Part shown: positions 7,809 to 13,667 of the stretch, one piece after another
Layout of the letters: each line of letters starts with the position of its first letter
Numbering within the stretch: position 1 is the first letter of the stretch
Assembly (NCBI GenBank): GCA_003452395.1
Contig: DMOI01000060.1
Span: 22,281 to 55,020 of the forward strand
Direction of reading: 5' to 3'
From: Clostridiales bacterium
GTDB taxonomy: Bacteria > Bacillota > Clostridia > Lachnospirales > UBA12420
Length of the DNA stretch: 32,740 nucleotides
Notes under the pieces: model-generated
Seen by the model: only the letters and a program-made list of their open reading frames with translations
Database searches by the model: none
Told to the model about the DNA's origin: nothing
Translations under genes and position numbers: made by a program

Positions 7809-8534
7809 TTATTGATTTCTCATTGTTACTTCATTTACTCCATATGTAGTTACAATATTGTCGTCGTTTACCCGTCTTAGTGCTAACTTTATTGTTCCAT
7901 AATTTTCTGCATATATTAATTTTTCTGCATCAGATGGGGTAACTGCAAGTGTTATGGAATATGCTGATGGGGTTTTTTCCCTTTCTTTCTCTTCTATCTC
8001 TGCTCTTTTACTTATAGCTACAACTTGTATGTTTTGTAAAACGAGTTTTGTCATATTTATATAATTAACTTTCCCCTCTGCTGTTTCTACAGTCTTTTCT
8101 TCCTGATTTAAATATATATCTACAAAATTACCTGGAATAATCAAATCTGCTACTGCTATATACTCATTAACTTGTACGCTTACTGCTCGCTTATCCTCCG
8201 GTATTTTCATAAATAATTGTTTTACATTATCTTCTACTAGTCGTTCCCTTCTTATAGGTTCATTTGCAAGTATTATTTCCTTTACGTATTTACCTATTGC
8301 CTCTTCTTCTTTAACGCTATTTTGTACTGATGCTGCTAGTGTTTTTTTTGTTTCTAATAAATCTTTTGTAATTTTTGTGTTTGCGGGTAAATCTTGCTTT
8401 GCAACAACTACTTCGATATATTTTTTGACCTCTTCTTGTTTTTCTAGCGTACTTAAATACTGATAAAATAACATTGTGCATACCAGTGATATTCCTGCCG
8501 CTATCCATAATAGCTTTAAATTTACCTTATTCAT
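7809..8534 (-). CDS. cpaB: CpaB/RcpC-like Flp pilus assembly protein (SAF domain)
   Basis: CpaB (RcpC) is a membrane-anchored extracytoplasmic component of Tad pilus systems. The 241-residue product has one N-terminal membrane helix (LLWIAAGISLVCTMLFYQYL, residues 9-28), a SAF domain beginning EVVVAKQDLPANTKITKDLL (about 42-105) and an RcpC-type second domain (KRAVSVQVNEYIAVADLIIPGNFVDIY). It ends with VTPSDAEKLIYAENYGTIKLALR, the usual CpaB end block. GGAGGTGATTTCTA lies before the ATG, which overlaps the TadG-like stop by one base (TAATG), implying translational coupling. In Gram-negatives CpaB works with a secretin; none is expected or seen here. Confidence 0.92.
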   Translation of the reverse strand: MNKVNLKLLWIAAGISLVCTMLFYQYLSTLEKQEEVKKYIEVVVAKQDLPANTKITKDLLETKKTLAASVQNSVKEEEAIGKYVKEIILANEPIRRERLVEDNVKQLFMKIPEDKRAVSVQVNEYIAVADLIIPGNFVDIYLNQEEKTVETAEGKVNYINMTKLVLQNIQVVAISKRAEIEEKEREKTPSAYSITLAVTPSDAEKLIYAENYGTIKLALRRVNDDNIVTTYGVNEVTMRNQ

Positions 8535-9415
8535 TAGAAATCACCTCCAACTAATTTCACTGCCACTAGCCCATAATCTATTTGGTTTTCACTTATTTTC
8601 CCGTTAGCTACATTTCTTATAAATCTACCTATTATTTCTCCTTTTGACCCTGTATCTTCAACAAAAAATTGTGCAAACCCTACGATTGTTACAGTTTTTC
8701 TACCATTTACTGATAATGTATCAACTACAGGTATGACCCATAGTCGAGGAGAATTTTTAGTATAATTATCAATTGTTGAATCATCATTTCTAGTTATATA
8801 ATCTATTCCCTGTTCTGTAGGACCCTCCATATTTCCTGGCTCTGTATCTATATTATCGCCTACCTTCAACGTCCCAGTATATCCATATATTATATTATAT
8901 CTATAGTTATTTGCTCCGCTCCCCCCTAACTCAACAGCTCCATAGTTGCCTGAATAACTGTCCGAGTCACTCTTTAGCGTTACCTCTTGCCCAAATACAA
9001 ATTCTTGCCTCTCAACGGCTATAGGTCTTGTTCCTGAATAAACCTCACTAACTGCTCCAAATATGGCTCTCGATTTTACACTTGTGTTTATCTTTTCTAT
9101 ACCTATTATTTTTGAAAATATTGAATCCACACTATCATTAATAGCAACTATTACTCCATTACCTATAGTTATATCTACTTTTTCAACATTTATATCGTTT
9201 TTTTCGCAATACATAAGTGCAACTTCTTCTAAATTTTCGTTACCCATTGCTTGTTCACTAACTGCGGCAAGTACCGCGGCATCTGCTACGCCTGCAATAT
9301 GGGCCTTTTTAACCTCTACAATTCCAACATCTATGACTAATGCGGATATTATTAACATAACAACCATACTAAAATTTGCAAGAACCACTATCGCTCCTTT
9401 CTCATCACTCCACAT
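8534..9415 (-). CDS. TadG-like putative pilus assembly protein
   Basis: The 293-residue protein begins with the TadE/TadG-like N-terminal region: MWSDEKGAIVVLANFSMVVM, a membrane helix and VKKAHIAGVADAAVLAA, where the short Ala-rich helix after the membrane span is characteristic. The glutamate expected at position +5 after the processing glycine (Gly7) is not present, so cleavage by a prepilin peptidase is uncertain. The rest (about 115-293) is extracytoplasmic and strand-rich, with a Gly/Tyr/Asn-rich stretch (GGSGANNYRYNIIYGYTG). TadG-type proteins usually act as surface-exposed or minor pilus components. GAGGGGTGATAGT precedes the ATG. Coupled downstream to cpaB; preceded by the TadE-like gene with a repeat-filled gap. 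Confidence 0.85.
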   Translation of the reverse strand: MWSDEKGAIVVLANFSMVVMLIISALVIDVGIVEVKKAHIAGVADAAVLAAVSEQAMGNENLEEVALMYCEKNDINVEKVDITIGNGVIVAINDSVDSIFSKIIGIEKINTSVKSRAIFGAVSEVYSGTRPIAVERQEFVFGQEVTLKSDSDSYSGNYGAVELGGSGANNYRYNIIYGYTGTLKVGDNIDTEPGNMEGPTEQGIDYITRNDDSTIDNYTKNSPRLWVIPVVDTLSVNGRKTVTIVGFAQFFVEDTGSKGEIIGRFIRNVANGKISENQIDYGLVAVKLVGGDF

Positions 9416-9436
9416 ACTATCACCCCTCGTAGAAAT

Positions 9437-9507
9437 AGTTGAAAGTGGAAAGTGGAAGAACTTTTTTATCTTTTATTTTTCATTTTAACTTTCAATTTTC
9501 AACTTTT
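9437..9507. repeat. Inverted pair of heptamer repeats (tadG/tadE gap)
   Basis: The left part (9439-9452) reads TTGAAAG, TGGAAAG. The right part (9487-9507) reads AACTTTC, AATTTTC, AACTTTT. They are near reverse complements, so the transcript can fold into a hairpin with heptamer-built arms (about 15 of 17 positions pair) and a loop of about 33 bases rich in T. Confidence 0.8.
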
Positions 9508-9509
9508 AC

Positions 9510-9911
9510 TTATTCCACTCTCATAATAATCTGACTTTTTACATTATATATATTTGGTATTATATTCTGGAAAACAGGTACTACCTGTTCTGCTGTATAT
9601 TCTACCAAAACACTTACTTCCTCGCCGCTTCTCCTATTATATTCATCTGGGGTTGTTGTAACTTTTAGTGCACTACTTTCCAAACTAGGTGTTACATCCC
9701 TTACCTTTTGTAAAATTTCTACATCAGTTCCTCCAAGTGCTGCAATTCTTCCACCTTCTCTTGCTGCATTCACCACTATTACATAATTACTCATCAGAAG
9801 TCCAAACTCTATAATTCCCATAAGTATTAGTAAAAAAATAGGGAGCACTAGCGCAAATTCTGCAACCGATTGCCCCCTTTCTTCCTTTATCATATACCTC
9901 GCTCTATCCAT
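9510..9911 (-). CDS. tadE: TadE-like pseudopilin
   Basis: TadE-type pseudopilins are processed by prepilin peptidase and needed for Flp pilus assembly. The 133-residue protein has the processing motif G-X4-E-F (ERGQSVAEFALVLPIF) followed by a long membrane helix (LPIFLLILMGIIEFGLLMSN) and the TadE signature VVNAAREGGRIAAL. Residues 75-133 form a short strand-rich outer domain. The ATG at 9911 has AAGGGG with 8 bases of spacing; a GTG three codons earlier is too close to it. It lies directly after flp in the operon. Confidence 0.9.
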   Translation of the reverse strand: MDRARYMIKEERGQSVAEFALVLPIFLLILMGIIEFGLLMSNYVIVVNAAREGGRIAALGGTDVEILQKVRDVTPSLESSALKVTTTPDEYNRRSGEEVSVLVEYTAEQVVPVFQNIIPNIYNVKSQIIMRVE

Positions 9912-9931
9912 CTCCCCCACCCCTTATTAAA

Positions 9932-10036
9932 GTACAAAGTTCAAAGTTAAAAATATTTTTAATACTTGTACTTTGTCCTCTGTACTTTGTCCTCTGTACT
10001 CTGTTATCTGTTATCTGTTATCTGTTATCTGTTATC
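9932..10036. repeat. Long heptamer-period array (tadE/flp gap)
   Basis: The clearest array in the window. From 9967 to 10036 there are ten contiguous 7-base units: TGTACTT, TGTCCTC, TGTACTT, TGTCCTC, TGTACTC, then TGTTATC five times, ending at the flp stop codon. On the tadE side GTACAAA, GTTCAAA, GTTAAAA (9932-9952) have the same period and partly complement the first units, around a 16-base palindrome TTAAAAATATTTTTAA. The array fills the whole flp-tadE gap. Confidence 0.92.
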
Positions 10037-10039
10037 TGT

Positions 10040-10216
10040 TTAACTAATTCCATTTGTTATGTTTGTAAATAATATTCCTAATTGGTCTCCAAATAATGTT
10101 ACTCCACCTAAAACTGCTATTGCTACAAAGGCTATTACTAAAGCGTATTCTACCATTCCTTGTCCTCTTTGGTCACCCTTTAATAATTTTGCATAAACAA
10201 AGATTTGTTTTAACAT
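10040..10216 (-). CDS. flp: Flp-type pilin (major Tad pilus subunit)
   Basis: A 58-residue gene that is easily overlooked because of its size. The product starts MLKQIFVYAKLLKGDQRGQG, has the Flp processing motif G-X4-E-Y (G18, then E23-Y24 in GQGMVEYALV), a hydrophobic helix of about 20 residues (YALVIAFVAIAVLGGVTLFG) and a short tail ending TNITNGIS. This fits the Flp pilin subfamily of type IVb pilins, which are 50-80 residues as precursors. AAAGGGGG lies 7 bases before the ATG. It is the first gene of the Tad operon, as is usual, with a TATAAT element about 100 bases upstream. The prepilin peptidase that must process it is not encoded in this window. Confidence 0.93.
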   Translation of the reverse strand: MLKQIFVYAKLLKGDQRGQGMVEYALVIAFVAIAVLGGVTLFGDQLGILFTNITNGIS

Positions 10217-10516
10217 ATAAATTCCCCCTTTAGAGCAGATTCACAATGCGTACTGCACCAATGCATCGCACGTGTTTTTTTATTACTTTCACTGTTTGTA
10301 TCATTTGGTATGATGTAATTATACTACCATTTACTTCTCTTTACCATCATACAGAAGTCATGTTTTCATAGGACTTTTGTCCTATTTTAAAAAGTAGTTA
10401 CAATAAGTTAAGTTGAGAACACAATCAAATTAAATGAAATAACACTTGAATTTTAAATAAAATGTGATAAAATTAATTAATAGAGTACTATATTATTTAA
10501 AAACGAGGGATGTCTT
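10217..10516. promoter_or_regulatory. Divergent control region between the Tad pilus operon and the pilZ-degS-degU operon
   Basis: This 300-base gene-free stretch holds two divergent promoters. The pilus side has a consensus TATAAT (10318-10323, minus strand) but only a weak -35 (TGGTAA, 10341-10346). The sequence around it contains three inverted repeats: GTATGATG (10308-10315) facing CATCATAC (10345-10352), which brackets the promoter; ATCAT-N5-ATGAT at 10300-10314; and the hairpin ATAGGAC-TTTT-GTCCTAT at 10368-10385. The leader of flp is about 95 bases. I looked for the conserved parts of c-di-GMP riboswitches and did not find them. Confidence 0.6.
10446..10473 (+). promoter_or_regulatory. 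Sigma-A-type promoter for pilZ-degS-degU
   Basis: TTGAAT (10446-10451), 16-base spacer, TAAAAT (10468-10473), about 40 bases before the PilZ gene. Confidence 0.6.
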
Positions 10517-10873
10517 ATGTTAAGAAAAGATTTTAGAACTAATTGTATGATAGAAAAGGTTTTAGAATATACATTCTATCAAGAAGACCTAAGTCTAAAG
10601 TTTCACAAAAAGATTACAATTAAAATAATCGATATTAGCGCCACAGGTATAAAATTCAAGTCGAGTGGAGTACTTAAAATGGATGAGTGTTTTAGACTTG
10701 AATTCCTAATAAGAAACGATCTAATACATGTATTCGCAAAAATTAACAGATTAATCAAAGAAAAACAAGAAACTATATATGCAGCAAGTTTTATAAAAAC
10801 CAAAGAATCGACAGAAGTAAATATGAGAAATTATATTTTTGCACTTCTAGCTCAAGAGAAAAATAAGGTGTAA
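10517..10873 (+). CDS. PilZ domain protein (probable c-di-GMP receptor)
   Basis: PilZ domains bind cyclic di-GMP. The 118-residue protein is a single PilZ domain with both ligand-binding motifs: RxxxR at residues 3-7 (RKDFR) and D-x-S-x-x-G near residue 40 (DISATGIKF). The strand pattern (FRLEFLIRNDLIHVFAKINRL; IYAASFI) fits the beta-barrel, followed by a C-terminal helix. It is the first gene of a plus-strand operon, 13 bases before the DegS-type kinase gene, and is divergent from the Tad operon. The start has GAGG about 9 bases upstream. That it tunes the kinase or the pilus is inference from position; the c-di-GMP binding motifs are directly visible. Confidence 0.85.
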   Translation: MLRKDFRTNCMIEKVLEYTFYQEDLSLKFHKKITIKIIDISATGIKFKSSGVLKMDECFRLEFLIRNDLIHVFAKINRLIKEKQETIYAASFIKTKESTEVNMRNYIFALLAQEKNKV

Positions 10874-10886
10874 ACGGAGTGATATC

Positions 10887-12029
10887 GTGGGTAATATAAA
10901 AATTGATTCCGACAAAATCAAGGATATTTTTGAGCAAACATTGTCGACAATAAATTTAAGCAAACATCAAATGTTTGATATAGCTGAAAATGTGCGGAAT
11001 GAATATAACGCTCTTAAAAAAGAGCTTAGTGTAGCTCGCGAAAAATTGCTTTTAGTTATGTCAGAAGTAAATATGTTTGAAAGTCAAGTTAGCAAAGGAC
11101 GTGAACGTCTTTGTGAAGTCAACAAAAATTATGATACCTATCCTGAAGAGGTAGTTGAGCAAATATATGATAAGGTCAATAACCTTGTAATTGTTCTTGC
11201 AGAAAAAAGAGAAGAGGAAAGAAATGCAATACAGCTTAGGAATTCCCTTGAACAAAGGGTTAAAACATACTCTCAGGTTTTGGGCGATACTGAGAAGTTA
11301 ATATCTCAAGTTAGTGTTGCTATAAATTTTCTTGATGGCAATTTGAGTTCTGTTATAAAAAATATTAATGATTTTAATGAAAAAAGTTTCTTAGGAATAC
11401 AAATAATAGAAGCTTTAGAACTAGAAAGAGAGAGAGTAGCCCGTGATATTCATGATGGTCCTGCCCAATCCTTTGCTAATCTTTCACTCTCGATTGAGCT
11501 TATAAAGAAACTTTTAGATGTAGATAAAGATAAAGCATTATTTGAACTTGATCAAATGAAGCTCACCACAAAAGAAAATTTAACTGAAATGCGTAAAGTT
11601 ATATATGATTTAAAACCTTTCGACATATCTGAACTTGGCCTTATAGATTGTATAAATCATTTAATAGAAAGCTTTTCAGAGGGTTCAGGGGTAATCTTTA
11701 ATTTGAAAACACTTTCAAAAATAACATTTAAAAACGACCTCATCAATATGACCATATTTAGGATTATTCGAGAATCCCTTAATAATATAAAAAAGTACGC
11801 ACATGCTAAAAATGTTGACATCATAATCGAGCAGAGTGATCAGTTTTTAAATCTTAGCATATTTGATGACGGGGTTGGATTTGATCCCAAAAAGGTTCTT
11901 ACTAATAGTGAGCATGGATTTGGACTTGCAAGTATAAAACGACAATGCTCATATTTACAAGCTACATTTGATATAACCACCGAGCCCGGTAAAGGGACCA
12001 AGATAAAGATACGAATGCCACTGGAGTGA
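10887..12029 (+). CDS. degS: DegS-type sensor histidine kinase
   Basis: A cytoplasmic kinase of the HisKA_3/HATPase_c class. The 380-residue length and layout match DegS of Bacillus, which controls exoenzymes, motility and biofilm through DegU. Residues 1-170 form a long coiled-coil-like sensor region without membrane segments. The H-box is at about 182-196 with phospho-acceptor His189 (ERVARDIHDGPAQSF). It continues with MRKVIYDLKPFDISELGL and ATPase motifs N (FRIIRESLNNIKKYAHA), G1 (DDGVGFDP) and G2 (HGFGLASI). The start codon is GTG with GGAG upstream. It is followed 18 bases later by the cognate regulator. Absence of a membrane sensor suggests an internal or protein-borne signal. Confidence 0.93.
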   Translation: MGNIKIDSDKIKDIFEQTLSTINLSKHQMFDIAENVRNEYNALKKELSVAREKLLLVMSEVNMFESQVSKGRERLCEVNKNYDTYPEEVVEQIYDKVNNLVIVLAEKREEERNAIQLRNSLEQRVKTYSQVLGDTEKLISQVSVAINFLDGNLSSVIKNINDFNEKSFLGIQIIEALELERERVARDIHDGPAQSFANLSLSIELIKKLLDVDKDKALFELDQMKLTTKENLTEMRKVIYDLKPFDISELGLIDCINHLIESFSEGSGVIFNLKTLSKITFKNDLINMTIFRIIRESLNNIKKYAHAKNVDIIIEQSDQFLNLSIFDDGVGFDPKKVLTNSEHGFGLASIKRQCSYLQATFDITTEPGKGTKIKIRMPLE

Positions 12030-12047
12030 TTAGGAGCGTGAATAAAC

Positions 12048-12683
12048 ATGAATAAAATTAACATCATAATAGTAGATGATCACCCTCTAATTAGGGAGGG
12101 ACTCTCTAAAATACTTAGTATGGACGAAAATATAAATATCATTGCCCAAGGTAATACAGGTTTAAAGGCTATCGAGCTTATACAAAAATATAGTCCTGAC
12201 GTAGCTCTTCTTGATGTAAATATGCCTGAACTTAGTGGTATCGAAGCCCTAACATATATAAAGAAACTTGAAGTTAAAACCAAAATTCTTATGCTGACTG
12301 CTTATGATGATCATAAGCATCTCAAAGATGCAATACAACTCGGTGCAGATGGCTATATATTAAAAGACTCCGATTACAATACTATAATAAATGCAATAAA
12401 AGCCTTGTACTCAGGGAGAAAATATATTCAACCTGAGCTATCTTCATATCTTATTGATAAACCTATGGCTAATTTAGATATCGACAATCTAAACAACCTG
12501 ACTAAACGTGAACATGAGGTTCTCCTTCTTATAGCTGAAGGTTTAAGTAACATTGACATAGCCAGTAAATTATTTATAAGCGAAAAAACTGTAAAAAACC
12601 ATGTTTCAAGTATATATCTAAAACTTAATATACAAGACCGCGCTCACGCAATACTTTTTGTACTCAATAACAATCTAAAATAA
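12048..12683 (+). CDS. degU: DegU-type response regulator (receiver plus LuxR/NarL HTH)
   Basis: Transcription regulator paired with the upstream DegS-type kinase. The 211-residue protein has a receiver domain with the acidic pair D10-D11, phospho-acceptor D56 (LLDVNMPELSG), Thr88 and Lys110 (ILKDSD). A C-terminal LuxR-type helix-turn-helix follows at about 147-205 (LTKREHEVLLLIAEGLSNIDIA; SEKTVKNHVSSIYLKL). DegU in Bacillus controls motility, competence and secreted enzymes. Here the nearest plausible target is the divergent Tad pilus promoter, which carries inverted repeats suited to a dimeric regulator; that link is inference. A strong hairpin terminator starts 1 base after the stop. Confidence 0.93.
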   Translation: MNKINIIIVDDHPLIREGLSKILSMDENINIIAQGNTGLKAIELIQKYSPDVALLDVNMPELSGIEALTYIKKLEVKTKILMLTAYDDHKHLKDAIQLGADGYILKDSDYNTIINAIKALYSGRKYIQPELSSYLIDKPMANLDIDNLNNLTKREHEVLLLIAEGLSNIDIASKLFISEKTVKNHVSSIYLKLNIQDRAHAILFVLNNNLK

Positions 12684-12721
12684 AAAAACCTACAGTCCCC
12701 CATTAAATCCTGTAGGTTTTT
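12684..12721. terminator. Bidirectional intrinsic terminator between degU and the gene at 12690-13031
   Basis: Perfect 12-bp stem (AAAAACCTACAG / CTGTAGGTTTTT) with a 14-base loop, and T-runs on both strands. It ends the degU transcript, and its left arm contains the stop codon of the convergent hypothetical gene, whose last nine codons lie within the hairpin. Confidence 0.88.
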
Positions 12722-13031
12722 GTTGTAAAGCAAGCTCTGATAAATCTTTTTTTATATTATTGTATACAAATTCTATCATATCATAATTGGGCAGATTATC
12801 TTGGTAGATTTTTTGTAGTGAATAATCAAAAAATTTAACGGCATTGCTATTGAATTTTTTTAAAAAAGCATCTTGTATATCATTCTTTTGTTTCAATTCT
12901 GCTAAAACTTCGCTTTTTGCCCTCTCTACGTCATCTCTGAAAACCTTTACTAGATTTTTCATTTCACTTTCAGTTATAACTCCGTTAAAATAATTCCCCA
13001 AAAGTGTAGTTACCCTTTTTTCTTTTGTCAT
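12690..13031 (-). CDS. Hypothetical protein, mostly helical, 113 residues
   Basis: I do not recognise this protein. It is hydrophilic and predicted mostly helical (TESEMKNLVKVFRDDVERAK; SEVLAELKQKNDIQDAFLKK), with no membrane segment, no Cys and no obvious binding motif. The sequence near its C-terminus (DMIEFVYNNIKKDLSELALQQ) is also amphipathic. AAGGGAAGTGATTGT precedes the ATG, and a consensus promoter lies at 13083-13111. Its stop codon sits inside the degU terminator. Single-gene unit, divergent from the XRE regulator. Confidence 0.65.
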   Translation of the reverse strand: MTKEKRVTTLLGNYFNGVITESEMKNLVKVFRDDVERAKSEVLAELKQKNDIQDAFLKKFNSNAVKFFDYSLQKIYQDNLPNYDMIEFVYNNIKKDLSELALQQKPTGFNGGL

Positions 13032-13082
13032 ACAATCACTTCCCTTATTTTTGATTATATGTCGTCGTACAAAAGTTTCCTC

Positions 13083-13111
13083 ATTTTACTATATTAAAAG
13101 ACTTTTATCAA
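13083..13111 (-). promoter_or_regulatory. Sigma-A-type promoter for the gene at 12690-13031
   Basis: Minus strand: TTGATA (13106-13111), 17-base spacer, TAAAAT (13083-13088), about 50 bases before the ATG. Confidence 0.65.
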
Positions 13112-13205
13112 TTGTCATTTGATATAATTCATCCTCATTTTTCTTTATTTTAGGTGGTATTCCTTCCTTTTACTCCTTTTTTCATATTTTTACGTATAAA
13201 TCGAA

Positions 13206-13234
13206 TTTACATTTTAATATAAGAATGCTATAAT
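13206..13234 (+). promoter_or_regulatory. Sigma-A-type promoter for the XRE regulator
   Basis: TTTACA (13206-13211), 17-base spacer, perfect TATAAT (13229-13234). A TA-rich run and AAGGAGGA (the ribosome binding site) follow, then the ATG at 13268. Confidence 0.75.
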
Positions 13235-13267
13235 ATATTTATATATATAATAAGGAGGATTTTAAGT

Positions 13268-13657
13268 ATGACCTTAGGCGAAAAAATACGCGTATTACGT
13301 TTATCTCAGCATATGACACTTCAAAAACTTTCAGAAAAAATCGATATTTCTGTCTCTTTTTTAAGCGACATAGAACACAACAGAAGCAAACCTTCTCTTT
13401 TAAGGTTAAAAGAGATTTCATGTGGCCTAAATACATGCGTCAGTTACTTGTTAGATGAAGAAAATTCTATGAATCCAGAATATATAAAAGATTATTACCA
13501 GCTTACAACCTTTTTATACAGTAACGATTTGGTTTCTGACGAGTTAATTCAAAAAATTATTATCGAATTAATATTGTCTACAACATGGCCAGAAAACGAA
13601 AAATTAGATTTACTCTTGTATATTCAAAACAAAAATAAGCAGCTGCTAAAAAAGTAG
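13268..13657 (+). CDS. XRE family transcriptional regulator
   Basis: A DNA-binding protein with a Cro/C1-type helix-turn-helix at residues 4-60: LGEKIRVLRLSQHMTLQKLS, then EKIDISVSFLSDIEHNRSKPS and LKEISCGLNTCVSYLL. The C-terminal 65 residues are helical and may serve dimerisation (LIQKIIIELILSTTWPENEKLDLLLYI). The 129-residue length is typical of stand-alone regulators of this class. AGGAGG and a near-consensus promoter precede it. It converges with addA, and the two coding regions overlap by 12 bases inside a hairpin. The target is unknown; it could be autoregulation or the divergent small gene at 12690-13031. Confidence 0.88.
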   Translation: MTLGEKIRVLRLSQHMTLQKLSEKIDISVSFLSDIEHNRSKPSLLRLKEISCGLNTCVSYLLDEENSMNPEYIKDYYQLTTFLYSNDLVSDELIQKIIIELILSTTWPENEKLDLLLYIQNKNKQLLKK

Positions 13658-13667
13658 TTGCTTATTT
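13633..13667. terminator. Bidirectional hairpin at the overlapping 3' ends of the XRE gene and addA
   Basis: A stem of 14 pairs with two G-U type wobbles (AAATAAGCAGCTGC with GTAGTTGCTTATTT around 13633-13667) and a 7-base A-rich loop. Both stop codons (TAG at 13655-13657 on plus; TAG at 13646-13648 on minus) lie inside the hairpin. Confidence 0.7.

Noticed and set aside
9967..10036. Possible CRISPR-like array
   Set aside because: Units are 7 bases with no spacers; this is a simple tandem repeat.
10217..10516. c-di-GMP riboswitch upstream of flp
   Set aside because: The conserved GGGACGCAAAG-type core and paired stems of class I were not found, and nothing matched class II; regulation by protein is more likely.
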